A stretch of DNA of 64,000 nucleotides from Fundidesulfovibrio soli (GCF_022808695.1 NZ_JAKZKW010000001.1:1-64000); one strand, 5' to 3'. Positions 43,188-53,643 are shown, counted from the first letter of the stretch. Numbers and translations: made by a program. The notes: generated by a model not told the origin, from the letters alone.

Positions 43188-44837
43188 ATGTCCGTTCATC
43201 CCCTGGCCGGTAAGAAGGCCCCGCGCTCCCTGCTGGTGGACGTGCCCAAGCTCGTCAGCGCCTACTACAGCCTCGCCCCAGACCCCGAGAACCCGGCCCA
43301 GGCCGTGAGTTTCGGCACCTCCGGGCACCGGGGCACCTCGCTGGCGGGCACCTTCAACGAGGCCCACATCCTGGCCACCACCCAGGCCATCTGCGACTAC
43401 CGCAAGGCCAAGGGCATCGACGGCCCGCTCTACATCGGCATGGACACCCACGCCCTCTCGGCCCCGGCCATGACCAGCGCCCTGGAGGTGCTGGCGGCCA
43501 ACGGCGTGCAGGCGCGCATGTGCTGGGACGGCTACACCCCCACGCCGGTGATATCCCACGCCATCCTGACCTGGAACAAGGGGCGCGCCTCCGGCCTGGC
43601 GGACGGCATCGTCATCACGCCCTCGCACAATCCGCCCCAGGACGGGGGCTTCAAGTACAACCCCCCCGCGGGCGGCCCCGCGGATACGGACATCACCCGC
43701 AGGGTGCAGGCCATGGCCAACGCCTACCTGGCGAACAAGCTCTCGGGCGTGAATCGCATGGACTTCTCCCGCGCGCTCAAGGCTTCCAACATTGTCGCGC
43801 ACGACTTCATCACCCCCTATGTGGCGGACCTGGAGAACGTGGTGGACATGGCGGCCATCAAGGCTAGCGGCCTGCGCATCGGAGTGGACCCGCTGGGCGG
43901 CTCGGGCATCGCCTTCTGGCGGCCCATGGCCGAGCGCTACGGGCTGGACCTGGAAGTGGTGGACGACACCGTGGATCCCACTTTCAGCTTCATGAGCGTG
44001 GACCGCGACGGCAAGATCCGCATGGATTGCTCCTCGCCCTACGCCATGGCCCGGCTCATCGGCCTGAAGGACACCTACGACGTGGCCTTCGGCAACGACC
44101 CTGACTACGACCGCCACGGCATCGTCACCCCTTCCGGCGGGCTCATGAACCCCAACCACTACCTCTCCGCCGCCATCTGGTACCTTTTCCAGCACAGGCC
44201 CGGTTGGAGGGCGGACGCCGCCATCGGCAAGACGCTGGTCTCCAGCGCCATGATCGACCGCGTGGCCGCCGCGCTGCCCCGCGCCATGCGCGAGGTGCCG
44301 GTGGGCTTCAAGTGGTTCGTGGACGGGCTGCTCTCGGGCGAACTGGGCTTCGGGGGCGAGGAGAGCGCCGGGGCCTCCTTTCTGCGCAAGGACGGCTCTG
44401 TCTGGACCACCGACAAGGACGGCTTCATCATGGACCTGCTGGCCGCCGAGATCACCGCCGTCACCGGCAAGGACCCGGCCCAACTCTACGGCGAGCTTTC
44501 CGCACGCTTCGGCTCACCCGTGTACGAGCGCGTGGACGCGCCCATCACGGACGCCCAGAAGCAGGCCTTCGCCCAGCTGACCCCGGAGTCCATCCTCCAG
44601 ACCAGCCTGGGCGGGGAGGCCATCACCGCCAAGCTGACCAAGGCCCCCTCCAACGGGGCCTCCATCGGCGGGCTGAAGGTCGTGGCGGAGAACGGCTGGT
44701 TCGCGGCCAGGCCATCGGGCACGGAGGCGGTCTACAAAATCTACGCCGAGAGCTTCATCAGCGTCGAGCATCTGCACCGCATCCAGGACGAGGCCAAGGC
44801 CATGCTGGACGAGGCGTTCAAGGCAGCGGGGGCCTAG
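43188..44837 (+). CDS. pgm: Phosphoglucomutase
   Basis: This 549-residue alpha-D-phosphohexomutase interconverts glucose 1- and 6-phosphate. The catalytic phosphoserine is S146 in ITPSHNPP. The magnesium loop is DPDYDRHG, and the sugar- and phosphate-binding segments are [10 protein letters not shown] and [21 protein letters not shown] lies near the N-terminus. Length and serine position match the E. coli Pgm type. A long hairpin terminator follows. Confidence 0.96.
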   Translation: MSVHPLAGKKAPRSLLVDVPKLVSAYYSLAPDPENPAQAVSFGTSGHRGTSLAGTFNEAHILATTQAICDYRKAKGIDGPLYIGMDTHALSAPAMTSALEVLAANGVQARMCWDGYTPTPVISHAILTWNKGRASGLADGIVITPSHNPPQDGGFKYNPPAGGPADTDITRRVQAMANAYLANKLSGVNRMDFSRALKASNIVAHDFITPYVADLENVVDMAAIKASGLRIGVDPLGGSGIAFWRPMAERYGLDLEVVDDTVDPTFSFMSVDRDGKIRMDCSSPYAMARLIGLKDTYDVAFGNDPDYDRHGIVTPSGGLMNPNHYLSAAIWYLFQHRPGWRADAAIGKTLVSSAMIDRVAAALPRAMREVPVGFKWFVDGLLSGELGFGGEESAGASFLRKDGSVWTTDKDGFIMDLLAAEITAVTGKDPAQLYGELSARFGSPVYERVDAPITDAQKQAFAQLTPESILQTSLGGEAITAKLTKAPSNGASIGGLKVVAENGWFAARPSGTEAVYKIYAESFISVEHLHRIQDEAKAMLDEAFKAAGA

Positions 44838-45184
44838 CGCAACGAGCCGAAAGTACGATCTGCATTCGCAAGCCGGGCCTGGGCTGTTTCCCCTCCCGCG
44901 CCGCCGATGGTTTCATACCCTCGGCCTAAGCGCCGGAGACGGGTGACGCCCAGGCCCGGCTTTCTTTTTTGGGGGCGCAGGGGCGGCGGGCAGGCAATCC
45001 CACCCGTTGGCGCAACAACCGTCATGCTTTCGTATAGTTCGGCGAGGGCCATGTCATGGGCAAGGGAATTCTGTACTCGACCAGGTATGGCCTTTGACGT
45101 ATCGGATAGACTCGCCCCTGTATGATGAGCCGGGCCTGCTCGTCGTTCCCCGGACTTCTGCCAACTGGAAAGTGAGGGAGCTCC
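44838..45184. other. Intergenic region with structured hairpin after pgm
   Basis: The region contains the long hairpin at 44870-44970 and then about 200 bp leading to the DUF4239-like gene. No gene is supported in the latter part. GAGGGAG at about 45173-45179 is the ribosome binding site for the next gene. Confidence 0.5.
44870..44970 (+). terminator. Large structured terminator-like hairpin after pgm
   Basis: Perfect 15-bp arms AAGCCGGGCCTGGGC (44870-44884) and GCCCAGGCCCGGCTT (44948-44962) enclose 63 nt. Within these, GCGC-rich segments and a CCGA/TCGG hairpin can also pair. It ends with TTTCTTTTTT. The enclosed structure is larger than a normal terminator and might be a processed small RNA or a riboregulator. 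Confidence 0.65.
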
Positions 45185-45964
45185 ATGAACTTTACCGCCA
45201 CGATGGTGTTGCTCGCTGTTGGATTCTGTCTGGGAATGCTGGGCTGTCTGGAGTTGGGCAAATGGCTGGGGACGAGGTCGGCGGAGAGAAGGCCGGACGA
45301 GGCCAAAAGCAAGGCCGCCGCGACGCTGGAGGCCGCCGTGTTCGGCCTGGTGGGCCTGCTCATCGCCTTCACCTTCAGCGGAGCCACGTCCAGGTTCGAT
45401 CATCGCCGCCATCTGATCGTGGAGGAGGCCAACGCCATCGGCACGGCCTGGCTGCGCCTGGATGTGCTTCCGCAAAGCGCTCAGCCAGCCGTAAAGGAGC
45501 TGTTCCGCAAGTACCTCGACTCGCGTCTGGCGACCTACGCCGCAATGCCCGATGTGGACGCCGCCCAAGCTGAACTGGGCCGCACGGTATTGCTGCAGAA
45601 CGAGATATGGAAGGCCTCCGTGGCGGCCTGCCGGACGGAGGAGGGTCAGCGCGCCATGATCCTGGTCCTCCCGGCGCTCAACAACATGATCGACATCACC
45701 ACCACAAGAACCATGGCGACCTTGTTCCACCCGCCCTCGGTCATCTTCGCCCTGATGTTCGGGCTCGTTCTGGGCAGCATGGTGATGGTCGGCTACGACC
45801 ATGCCTTGGCCAAGTCGAGGAGCTGGGTCCACATACTGGGATTTGCCGCGCTCATGGCTGTGACGGTATTCGTCATCATGGATCTTGAATTCCCCAGGCT
45901 GGGGGTGATCCGCGTGGACGATTTCGACAAGGTCCTGCGCGAGCTGCGGCAGTCCATGGGTTAA
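45185..45964 (+). CDS. DUF4239-like integral membrane protein
   Basis: The 259-residue protein has membrane helices at about 5-22, 52-72, 184-205 and 215-235, around a cytoplasmic helical region. The middle shows EEANAIGTAWLRLDVLP, the signature seen in bestrophin-like/DUF4239 proteins. GAGGGAG precedes ATG 45185. A channel-like role is suggested by the family only. It is monocistronic. Confidence 0.78.
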   Translation: MNFTATMVLLAVGFCLGMLGCLELGKWLGTRSAERRPDEAKSKAAATLEAAVFGLVGLLIAFTFSGATSRFDHRRHLIVEEANAIGTAWLRLDVLPQSAQPAVKELFRKYLDSRLATYAAMPDVDAAQAELGRTVLLQNEIWKASVAACRTEEGQRAMILVLPALNNMIDITTTRTMATLFHPPSVIFALMFGLVLGSMVMVGYDHALAKSRSWVHILGFAALMAVTVFVIMDLEFPRLGVIRVDDFDKVLRELRQSMG

Positions 45965-46058
45965 ATGGGGGCTGATCCGCGGACTGATTGGGCAGCCAGA
46001 TGAGGCGGGATGGTGGAGCGGGGAAGGGGGCCGGTGCGAAGGGACCCGGCCCCCAGGG

Positions 46059-46718
46059 CTAGCGGGGCAGTTGCAGCAGCTGGGAGACGCCGGTCCAGAC
46101 GATCTCCATCCCGATGCAGACCAGGATGAAGGCCGAGAGCCGAAGCAGCACGTTGATGCCGCTCTGGCCGAAGATCTGCACGATCCTGCGGGCATAACGG
46201 TAGCACAGGTAGACCGTGGCCGAAACCGCCGCCAGCCCGATCACGGCCGCGCAGCCCATCAGGACGGATTGGGCCAGCCCCATGTCGCCCAGGGGCCTGC
46301 GGCTGCCCAGGGTGATGGCCACGGAGAGCGAGCCCGGGCCGATGGTCAGGGGCAGGGTCAGGGGATAGAAGGAGTCGGCCAGCCCCACCTTGCCGCCGGA
46401 GGAGTCGGTTCCGTCGTGGTCTTTGGGGTGCTCCCCGGCGTGCAGCAGCTTCCAGCCGAAGGCGGTGACCACCGATCCGCCCGCCACGCGCAGCACCGGC
46501 ATGGTGATGCCGAAAAATTCCAGCACGTGTGAGCCGACGAACAGCGCCGACAGCAGCAGGAAGAACCCGTTGACCGCCACGCGCCGGGCCAGGACGGAGC
46601 GCTCCTGCTCGGAGTTGCCCAGGGTCATGCCCAGGAAGATGGGCGCGCCGCCCACGGGGTTCACTATGGGGAACAGGCCTGCGTAAACCAGCAGGAAGGT
46701 GTTGACGAAGTCGTTCAT
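46059..46718 (-). CDS. MarC-family membrane protein
   Basis: The 219-residue protein has six membrane helices and the MarC pattern: NPVGGAPIFLGMT near the N-terminus, and YPLTLPLTIGPGSLSVAITLG in the middle. The family's role is unresolved despite its historical link to multiple antibiotic resistance. The gene ends 95 bp from the convergent DUF4239-like gene and starts 17 bp after the GNAT gene, so it is probably co-transcribed with it. Confidence 0.92.
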   Translation of the reverse strand: MNDFVNTFLLVYAGLFPIVNPVGGAPIFLGMTLGNSEQERSVLARRVAVNGFFLLLSALFVGSHVLEFFGITMPVLRVAGGSVVTAFGWKLLHAGEHPKDHDGTDSSGGKVGLADSFYPLTLPLTIGPGSLSVAITLGSRRPLGDMGLAQSVLMGCAAVIGLAAVSATVYLCYRYARRIVQIFGQSGINVLLRLSAFILVCIGMEIVWTGVSQLLQLPR

Positions 46719-46735
46719 TTGGATGGCCGAGGCGG

Positions 46736-47257
46736 TTAGAGTTCCAGTTCCAGGTAGCGCGCGCCCTCGTGGGGGTTCACGCAGTAGGCCGGGATGTCCT
46801 TGAAGCCCAGGCTCTCATAGAGGGCGATGGCCCGCCCCATGGAGGGCAGGGTGTCCAGGCGCATCCTCCTGTAGCCGCGCAGGCGCGCCTCGGCCACGAT
46901 CCGTTCGGCCATGGCCCTGCCCAGCCCGCGCCCCCTGGCCTGGGGCCGCACGTAGAGGCGCTTCATCTCGCAGGTCTCATCGAGTCCGATTGGCGCTTGG
47001 TACGCCGCTTCCGCCCCTTCGGCGGTGCACAGCGGCCCTTCCAGCGGGCGCAGGGCCACGCAGGCCAAAGGCTCGGCGCCCTCCACAGCCAGGAGCAGAG
47101 CGCCCCGGGGAGGGGCGTAGGCTCCGGGCAACCCCGCAAGCTCCTGCTCGAAGTTCTGGAAGCACAGGGAGAGCCCGAGGCTGGCGGCGTATTCGACAAA
47201 GAGGTTCCTGGCCTGCTCCACGCGCCCGGGGGTGCTGGCGTCGAGTATCTCGATCAA
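46736..47257 (-). CDS. GNAT-family N-acetyltransferase
   Basis: The 173-residue acetyltransferase has acetyl-CoA-binding motif A, LYVRPQARGRGLGRAMAERIV (about 98-118), followed by RMRLDTLPSMGRAIALYESLGF. The substrate is unknown. It is upstream of marC in the same direction and divergent from the beta-CASP nuclease gene. Confidence 0.92.
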   Translation of the reverse strand: MIEILDASTPGRVEQARNLFVEYAASLGLSLCFQNFEQELAGLPGAYAPPRGALLLAVEGAEPLACVALRPLEGPLCTAEGAEAAYQAPIGLDETCEMKRLYVRPQARGRGLGRAMAERIVAEARLRGYRRMRLDTLPSMGRAIALYESLGFKDIPAYCVNPHEGARYLELEL

Positions 47258-47345
47258 GCGCGCTGCTCCTTGGAATCCGTGCGTTATTGTTGTAGTTTAC
47301 AACCCTGCGAAACATCGCGCAATCAGCAACGAAACAGAGGTGCCG

Positions 47346-48953
47346 ATGAAAATCAAGTTCCTGGGAGCGGCGAAGACCGTCACTGGTTCCTGCTACATGA
47401 TGGAAACCGGCGGTATCCGCTTCGCCGTGGACTGCGGCCTGCACCAGGGCAACCGCGAGATCGAGGCCCGCAACCTGGATTTCACGGTCTACCAGCCCCA
47501 CAAGGTTGACTTCTTCCTCATCACCCATGCCCACATGGACCATTCCGGCCTGCTGCCGAGGATGGTCAAGAACGGCTTCGCGGGCAAGGTCTACCTGACC
47601 CCGCCCACCAAGGACCTGCTCTGGATCATGCTCCAGGACAGCGCCCACATCCAGGAGATGGAAGCAGAGCAGTTGAACCGCAAGAACGCCCGGCGCGGCG
47701 GCAAGCCCGCGGAGCCGCTCTACACCCAGTCCGACGCCACGGCCGTGATGCCGCTCATGCGCACGGTGGAATACAACGAGCCCTTCGAGCCCGCCCCGGG
47801 CGTGAAGGTGGTCTACCGCGACGCGGGGCACATCCTGGGCTCCGCCTTCATCGAAATCTGGATCACCGAGAACGGCACCACCAACAAGCTCGTCTTCTCG
47901 GGCGACCTGGGCAAGCCCGACCAGCTCATCATCAAGGACCCCACCTTCGCCGAGTCGGCCAATTACCTCTTCCTGGAGTCCACCTACGGCGACCGCGACC
48001 ACAAGGACCCCAACACCAGCCTGGAGGAGCTGGCCCAGGCCATCTCCTACTCCTACGCCCACGGCGAGAAGGTCATCATCCCGGCCTTCGCGGTGGAGCG
48101 CACGCAGGAGGTGCTCTACTCGCTGCACATGCTCTCCAAGGGCGGCAAGCTCCCCAAGGACATGCCCGTCTACGTGGACAGCCCCCTGGCCATCCGCGCC
48201 ACGGAGATATTCCGCCAGCACCCTGAATACATGGACGCGGACATCGGCAGCGGCATGCAGAACGGGGAGGACCCCTTCAGCCTGCCCAACCTGCGCTTCA
48301 CCCTCACGGCGGACGAATCCCGCTCCATCAACAGCCTGGACGGTCCGGCCATCGTCATCTCGGCCAGCGGCATGTGCAACGCCGGGCGCATCAAGCACCA
48401 TCTGCGCCACAACATCTGGCGCAAGGGCGCGAGCATCGTGTTCGTGGGCTACCAGGGGCAGGGCACCCCGGGGCGCAAGATCGTGGACGGGGCCAAGACC
48501 ATCAAGATCATGGGCGAGGATCTGCAGGTCGCGGCCAAGGTCTGGACCATCGGCGGCTTCTCGGCCCACGCCGGGCAGAGCCAGATCCTTCAGTGGCTGG
48601 GCCACTTCAAGAAGAACGGCATGGAGGTGTTCCTGGTGCACGGCGAAAGCAACGCCATCAGCACCCTGGCGGGGCTGATCGAGTCGCGCTTCGGGTTCAC
48701 GGTGCACACGCCGGAATACCTGGAGGAATGCACCCTCAAGCCGGGCATCGAGACCGCCGTCACCCTGGACACCGAACGCGCAATGCCCAAGGTGGACTGG
48801 GGCTTCCTGCTTTCCGACACGGAAGCCAAGTTCCAGCTGCTGCGCCAGCGCCTGGACCGCACGGCGGAGAAGCCGTGGGTGGACCAGGTGGAGTTGCGCG
48901 ACAAGCTCCTGGAGGTCAACAAGGACCTCATGGAGCTGATCTCGGAGATGTAG
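47346..48953 (+). CDS. Beta-CASP metallo-beta-lactamase RNA hydrolase
   Basis: This 535-residue protein of the YSH1/CPSF-like family is predicted to act as an RNA endo- or exonuclease. The metal motif HAHMDH is at 61-66, with DAGHILGSAF and FSGDLG downstream. The beta-CASP domain is inserted at about 240-390 (AFAVERTQEVLY, SGMCNAGRIKHH), with the final GGFSAHAGQ and LVHGE ligands. ATG 47346 fits the family N-terminus KIKFLGAAKTVTGSCY. A C-terminal coiled tail (about 480-535) follows. Confidence 0.93.
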   Translation: MKIKFLGAAKTVTGSCYMMETGGIRFAVDCGLHQGNREIEARNLDFTVYQPHKVDFFLITHAHMDHSGLLPRMVKNGFAGKVYLTPPTKDLLWIMLQDSAHIQEMEAEQLNRKNARRGGKPAEPLYTQSDATAVMPLMRTVEYNEPFEPAPGVKVVYRDAGHILGSAFIEIWITENGTTNKLVFSGDLGKPDQLIIKDPTFAESANYLFLESTYGDRDHKDPNTSLEELAQAISYSYAHGEKVIIPAFAVERTQEVLYSLHMLSKGGKLPKDMPVYVDSPLAIRATEIFRQHPEYMDADIGSGMQNGEDPFSLPNLRFTLTADESRSINSLDGPAIVISASGMCNAGRIKHHLRHNIWRKGASIVFVGYQGQGTPGRKIVDGAKTIKIMGEDLQVAAKVWTIGGFSAHAGQSQILQWLGHFKKNGMEVFLVHGESNAISTLAGLIESRFGFTVHTPEYLEECTLKPGIETAVTLDTERAMPKVDWGFLLSDTEAKFQLLRQRLDRTAEKPWVDQVELRDKLLEVNKDLMELISEM

Positions 48954-48960
48954 CCGAAGA

Positions 48961-48990
48961 GAGGCCCCCCGGACGGGGGGCCTCTTATTT
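48961..48990. terminator. Terminator between beta-CASP gene and infA
   Basis: GAGGCCCCCC and GGGGGGCCTC form a 10-bp GC stem between two convergent genes. A TTATTT tail on the plus strand serves the nuclease gene. The right part overlaps the infA stop region. Confidence 0.8.
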
Positions 48991-49203
48991 CATGCGGTAG
49001 GTGATGCGGCCGCGGGAAAGGTCGTAGGGGGAGAGCTCCACCTTGACCTTGTCGCCGGGGAGGATGCGGATGTAAAACTTGCGCATCTTGCCGGATATGT
49101 GGGCGAGCACTTCGTGCCCGTTCTCGAGTTCAACGCGGAACATGGCGTTGGGCAGTGCTTCTTGGACGGTTCCGTCCACTTCTATGGCGTCTTCTTTCGG
49201 CAT
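48985..49203 (-). CDS. infA: Translation initiation factor IF-1
   Basis: The 72-residue S1/OB-fold factor binds the 30S A-site. It has the full family sequence pattern ([48 protein letters not shown]) and exact family length. GGAGCG precedes its ATG. Confidence 0.97.
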   Translation of the reverse strand: MPKEDAIEVDGTVQEALPNAMFRVELENGHEVLAHISGKMRKFYIRILPGDKVKVELSPYDLSRGRITYRMK

Positions 49204-49243
49204 ATGTCGCTCCTGTTGTGTTTGCGAAGCGGCAACCCGTAAC

Positions 49244-50419
49244 CTATTTTCCAGCGGGCTTCAAGCCATCCCCTCCAGGCAGACGCAAAACAGCAAGGGT
49301 TCCTCCCTCCTGGATGGGGGAAATCTCCAGTTCGCCGCCCTGATCGCGCATCCACTTCCTGGCTTTGGCCAACCCCATGCCCACGCCGACGGATGTGGTG
49401 GTGAAGAACGGGTCGAACACGAAGGGCAGGTGGTCCGCTGCTATGCCAGGGCCATCGTCCAGAACCTCGATGCGGACGAAATCCTTCTCCACCGCGCACC
49501 GAACCCTGACCGAGCCGCCGCCCGCGGGCAGGGCCTCGAAGGCGTTGGCCAGCACCTCGCGCAAAGCGTCGGCGGTCATGGCGGGGTCCGCCGTGAGGGT
49601 CGCGCCCTCGCCGTCGAAGCCCACCGCCACCCCGGAGGGCGGGGCGGGCATGGCGGCAAGGACGCCCCGCGCCAATCCAGCCGCATCCAGCAATTGCGGC
49701 GCTGGCTGGCGGGAGGCGGTGAACTGCGTCACCGCCTGGACCACGTCCTCCAGGCGCATGGCCGCCTCCATGATGATATCCATGTGGTTGCGCGAGGGTT
49801 CCGGCATGTCGGCGCGCTTCATGAGCAGGCGGGTGAAGCCGCCGATGGTCATCAGAGGGTTGCGGACCTGGTGCGCGATGGACATGGAGAGCCTGGCCAG
49901 GCCGTCGATGCGCTCCTGTTGCAACCGGCTCTGGCGCTGGTGCAGATCGTAGATGTGGGAAAGGTCGCTCAGTTGCAGGATCACGCCGAAAATCTTCTCG
50001 TACTCCACCAGGCGGGAGACGGCCAGGGTGAAATGGCGCAGGCCCAGCTCCGGGTGATCGTAGCGGGCCAGGATGTCGCCCGTGGCCGGGATGCGCGTGT
50101 CGTCCAGGGCTTCGTCCAGCAGGGCCTGGACCTCGGCGCGGTTCTCGAAGCGGTCCAGGCGGGGGCCGTTCAGGCTGGAGGAGAGGAGCTCCTCCCGGCT
50201 CAGGCCCATCATGCGCGCGGCGGAGGCGTTGGCGGCGTAGACGTTCCCTCGGATGTTCACGATGACCACGCCTGTGGCCAGCGACTCCAGCAGGGAGTTC
50301 AGGTACGAGGAGCGGATGAAAGGCAGCATGGCGTAAGGGACCTCCAGGCCAGGCTCGCACATGCGTGTGACGAAACCGCGACGCCCTGGAAGCTTTACAT
50401 CCGCGTGGTATTTGGGCAC
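49244..50419 (-). CDS. PAS-containing sensor histidine kinase
   Basis: The kinase has up to 391 residues and no membrane helix. A PAS domain (about 40-150) is followed by a coiled linker and HisKA with [16 protein letters not shown], where Val-Arg replaces the usual Glu after the His-Gln step. The HATPase domain has [14 protein letters not shown] and [13 protein letters not shown]. The start is uncertain: GTG 50419, ATG 50362 or ATG 50329, all with weak binding sites. There is no cognate regulator nearby. The divergent aminopeptidase gene begins within 50 bp. Confidence 0.88.
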   Translation of the reverse strand: MPKYHADVKLPGRRGFVTRMCEPGLEVPYAMLPFIRSSYLNSLLESLATGVVIVNIRGNVYAANASAARMMGLSREELLSSSLNGPRLDRFENRAEVQALLDEALDDTRIPATGDILARYDHPELGLRHFTLAVSRLVEYEKIFGVILQLSDLSHIYDLHQRQSRLQQERIDGLARLSMSIAHQVRNPLMTIGGFTRLLMKRADMPEPSRNHMDIIMEAAMRLEDVVQAVTQFTASRQPAPQLLDAAGLARGVLAAMPAPPSGVAVGFDGEGATLTADPAMTADALREVLANAFEALPAGGGSVRVRCAVEKDFVRIEVLDDGPGIAADHLPFVFDPFFTTTSVGVGMGLAKARKWMRDQGGELEISPIQEGGTLAVLRLPGGDGLKPAGK

Positions 50420-50466
50420 AGGGCCTGTACACCGACCCTCAACCCATCACAGGGAGCCTACTGCTC

Positions 50467-51666
50467 GTGCTGACCCCAAAACTGCTTGATAAATATGCCG
50501 ATGTTCTCATCTGGGGCCTGGAGACCTCCCGCCCCGCCGGCTACCAGCCGGGTGACAACGTGCTTGTCCAGTTCGACCTGGCCGGGCTCAAGCTGGCGGA
50601 GGCCCTCTTCGCCAAACTGCTGGCGCGAGGCATCAACGTGATCCCGCGCATGGGCCTGACCTCCCGCATGGAGCTCGACTTCTACAAGGGCGCGAGCGAC
50701 GCCCAGCTCTCCTTCATCGCTCCGGGCACCCGGGAGCTGTTCGACAACCTGCACGGCTCGGTCTACATCCTGGCCCCGGACAGCCTGACCCACCTCTCCG
50801 GCATCGACCCCAAGCGCATCGCCCAGACCGCCATCGCCCGCAAGCCCTACCGCGACATCCTGGTGCGCCGCGAGGAGGCCGGGAACTTCGGCTGGACCCT
50901 GTGCGTGCACCCCACGGACGAATACGCCCGCTGCGCCGGCCTGACCCGCAAGGAGTTCACCGAACAGGTCATCAAGGCCTGCCACCTGCGCGCGGCCGAC
51001 CCCGTGAAGGAGTGGAAGAAGATTTTCGACGAGGCCATGGAGATCAAAAACTGGCTCAACGCCCTGCCTGTTGAGTCGTTCCATATCGAATCCGCCAATG
51101 TGGACCTGGTCGTGACCCCCGGCCTGCACAGGCGCTTCAAGGGCATCTCCGGGCACAACATCCCCAGCTTCGAGCTTTTCCTTTCGCCGGATTGGCGCGG
51201 CACCGAGGGCGTCTACTATGCGGACCAGCCTTCCTACCGCAGCGGCAACCTGGTGCGCGGCGTGCGCCTTGTGTTCCGCAAGGGCGAGGTGGCCGAGGTC
51301 AGCGCGGAGGAGGGCGAGGAGTTCGTGCGCAAGCAGGTGGCCATGGACGGCGGCTCCGACAAGTTGGGCGAGTTCTCGCTCACGGACAAGCGCTTCTCCA
51401 AGATCGACAAGTTCATGGCCAACACCCTCTTCGACGAGAACTTTGGCGGCGAGCACGGCAACTGCCACGTGGCCCTCGGAAGCTCCTACTCCGACACCTA
51501 CGACGGCGACCCGGCCGAACTCACCGACGCCCGCAAAGCGGAACTCGGCTTCAACGACTCCGCCCTGCACTGGGACCTGGTGAACACCGAGAAGAAGCGC
51601 GTCACCGCCAAGCTGCGCGGCGGCGGCAGCAAGCTCATCTACGAAGACGGCCAGTTCGCCTGCTGA
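50467..51666 (+). CDS. M29-family metallo-aminopeptidase
   Basis: The 399-residue aminopeptidase resembles the thermophilic M29 family. Segments carrying the metal ligands are visible: FELFLSPDWRGTEGVYYAD, GEFSLTDKRFSKI and HGNCHVALGSSYSD. It has no signal peptide, so it acts in the cytoplasm. It starts at GTG 50467. A strong terminator follows 22 bp after the stop. Confidence 0.92.
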   Translation: MLTPKLLDKYADVLIWGLETSRPAGYQPGDNVLVQFDLAGLKLAEALFAKLLARGINVIPRMGLTSRMELDFYKGASDAQLSFIAPGTRELFDNLHGSVYILAPDSLTHLSGIDPKRIAQTAIARKPYRDILVRREEAGNFGWTLCVHPTDEYARCAGLTRKEFTEQVIKACHLRAADPVKEWKKIFDEAMEIKNWLNALPVESFHIESANVDLVVTPGLHRRFKGISGHNIPSFELFLSPDWRGTEGVYYADQPSYRSGNLVRGVRLVFRKGEVAEVSAEEGEEFVRKQVAMDGGSDKLGEFSLTDKRFSKIDKFMANTLFDENFGGEHGNCHVALGSSYSDTYDGDPAELTDARKAELGFNDSALHWDLVNTEKKRVTAKLRGGGSKLIYEDGQFAC

Positions 51667-51687
51667 GCAGCAAAGACCCTTCTGGTT

Positions 51688-51727
51688 CCACGAAAAAGTC
51701 CGGCCCCTGGCCGGACTTTTTCGTGGA
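51688..51727 (+). terminator. Strong terminator after M29 aminopeptidase
   Basis: A perfect 18-bp stem, CCACGAAAAAGTCCGGCC with its complement and a 4-nt loop, has internal A5/T5 tracts. It can act in both directions. Confidence 0.88.
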
Positions 51728-51766
51728 ATTCTTTACACTCCGCTACGTTGCACCTATTTTGCCGCC

Positions 51767-53593
51767 ATGAGTAAAGAAGACAAGGCCCCGCCGGACGGGG
51801 GCCTGGCGCCGGGCGCACTCCTGCGGAGGCTTACCGCGCTCGTTCTCTTGGTGGCGCTTGGCCTGTTCGGATGGGGATACAGGGGCCAGGGAAGTGAGAT
51901 CCTCTACCAGGGGCCTGGCATCCCGGCTCCGGCGCAAGCTCCGGGAGGCGCCGGGTTGGAAACGGCCTCCTTCCCGCTGGAATCACTCGATATCCTGCGT
52001 CTCAGCGTGGACGCCCCCGCAGGGGCTGGCTACGCGGTCTCCTGGAACCTGCCCGCCATGGGCGCCATCAAGGAGGACCCGTTCCCGCCGCCCGAGGGTG
52101 CGTCCGGCAGGGAGACGCGCGCCTACCTGCTGGACTGCCAGCTCTGCATCGGCATGGTGTCCGCCCATGTGGAGCTGACTGACGATGACGGCGCGATCAC
52201 GCTGCGGCTGGAGCGTCAGTCCCGCCTCTCCCTGCTGGCCGAATCCTTGAGGATAGTCTTTCCGGTGCTGGCCGCGCTGCTGCTGGCGGCCTTCGCCTGG
52301 CCCAGCCGCTTCCTGGCCCCGGCGCTCGCCGCCCTGGCCTGCTTCGCCGTCTATTCCGTGGCGGCCCCAGCGCCGAGCGGGGCGCAGTCCGGCGACAACC
52401 GCTGGTATCTGCCCACCGCCGCCGCCCTGCTGCACGGGGACATGAGCCTTGAATCGTACGAGAAGCGTCTGGCGGGCATCCGGGCCATGTCGGTACGCAG
52501 CCTGCCGGACGGCCGGGTGGTGAACTACTATCCACCAGGGCTTTCCCTTGCCCTGGTGCCCGTGGCAGCCTGGACAAATCTGCTGGACACGCCCGAGGCA
52601 CTGGTGGCGGAGGCTTCGGCCAAGCTGATCGCCGCCCTGGCAGTGGGCATGTTCCTGTCCGTCTGCCTGCGCCTTTGCCTCGGGTGGGGCATGGCCTGCC
52701 TGGCCGCAGCGGCGTTCGCCCTGTGCACCAGCCAGTTCTCGGTCCACGCCGGGGCGCTCGCCTCGCACAATCTGGCCTGCCTGCTCTCCCTGGGCATGCT
52801 CCGGCTGCTCCTGGAGGGGCGCAACGTCCCTGCCTGGGGCTTGGCGATCCTGGGCGTGTTCGGAGTCATGGTCCGCCACGACATGGCCTTCATGCTCCTG
52901 GGCAGCGGGGCCACGCTGTGGTTGGCCGGCCGCCGCGCGCTCGTCCGATTTGTGTGCTGGTGCGGTCTGTTCGCCGCCGTCTGGCTGGGCCTGAACCAAT
53001 GGATGTACGGAGCGTTGCTGCCGCCCTACATGCTGGAGCAGGGTCCGTCCGGCAGCCTCTCCGCCGCCCCGGCCACACTCATGGGGTTGTTGGTAAGCCC
53101 CAACCGGGGGCTGCTGGTGTATAATTCCGTTTTCCTGCCCGGGTTCTGCTACGCCATCTGGCGTATATTGCGTCCGCGCGCCGATTCCGCCTGGGACCAG
53201 GGGGCCGGGTGGGGGGCCTCGCTGGCCCTGCTCGTGTTTCTCGGCGCACTCTCCATGTTCCCCATGTGGTGGGGCGGGTGGTCCTACGGCCCGCGCCTGT
53301 TCGGGAGCATGTACGGAGTACTCGCCATGTTGAGCGTCCTGGGGCTTCGCCTGTGCCTTGAGCGCGCACCGGCCCCCGGGAGAAAGTTGCTGCTGGCGGC
53401 GCTGCTGCTGCCGCTGCTCGCCTGGGGCGGATTTGCGAACCTGAAGGGGGCCGTGGTGGGCGACTCCTGGAACGAAACGCCCCGCGACGTGAACGTCCAC
53501 CCCGAGCGCCTCTGGGACTGGGGCGACATGCAGGCCCTTCGGGACGCCGAGGTGTTGCGCGAAGTTCTGCGCCGGGCTTTACACGTCGATTGA
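51767..53593 (+). CDS. Polytopic membrane protein, GT-C glycosyltransferase-like
   Basis: The 608-residue protein has about 11-12 membrane helices. TM1 (about 23-43) is followed by a ~110-residue periplasmic domain, then the helix bundle. The first large loop after TM has SGDNRWYLPTAAALLHGD, and RSLPDGRVVNYYPPGLSLALVP follows. Both resemble GT-C enzymes of the DUF2029/PMT type that use polyprenol-linked sugars. The catalytic acid cannot be fixed. It is followed 51 bp later by an exported protein gene. Confidence 0.75.
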   Translation: MSKEDKAPPDGGLAPGALLRRLTALVLLVALGLFGWGYRGQGSEILYQGPGIPAPAQAPGGAGLETASFPLESLDILRLSVDAPAGAGYAVSWNLPAMGAIKEDPFPPPEGASGRETRAYLLDCQLCIGMVSAHVELTDDDGAITLRLERQSRLSLLAESLRIVFPVLAALLLAAFAWPSRFLAPALAALACFAVYSVAAPAPSGAQSGDNRWYLPTAAALLHGDMSLESYEKRLAGIRAMSVRSLPDGRVVNYYPPGLSLALVPVAAWTNLLDTPEALVAEASAKLIAALAVGMFLSVCLRLCLGWGMACLAAAAFALCTSQFSVHAGALASHNLACLLSLGMLRLLLEGRNVPAWGLAILGVFGVMVRHDMAFMLLGSGATLWLAGRRALVRFVCWCGLFAAVWLGLNQWMYGALLPPYMLEQGPSGSLSAAPATLMGLLVSPNRGLLVYNSVFLPGFCYAIWRILRPRADSAWDQGAGWGASLALLVFLGALSMFPMWWGGWSYGPRLFGSMYGVLAMLSVLGLRLCLERAPAPGRKLLLAALLLPLLAWGGFANLKGAVVGDSWNETPRDVNVHPERLWDWGDMQALRDAEVLREVLRRALHVD

Positions 53594-53643
53594 GCGGATT
53601 TATCTTCACCATCTATGCGTTGTTCACAATCCTCGGAGGTATC

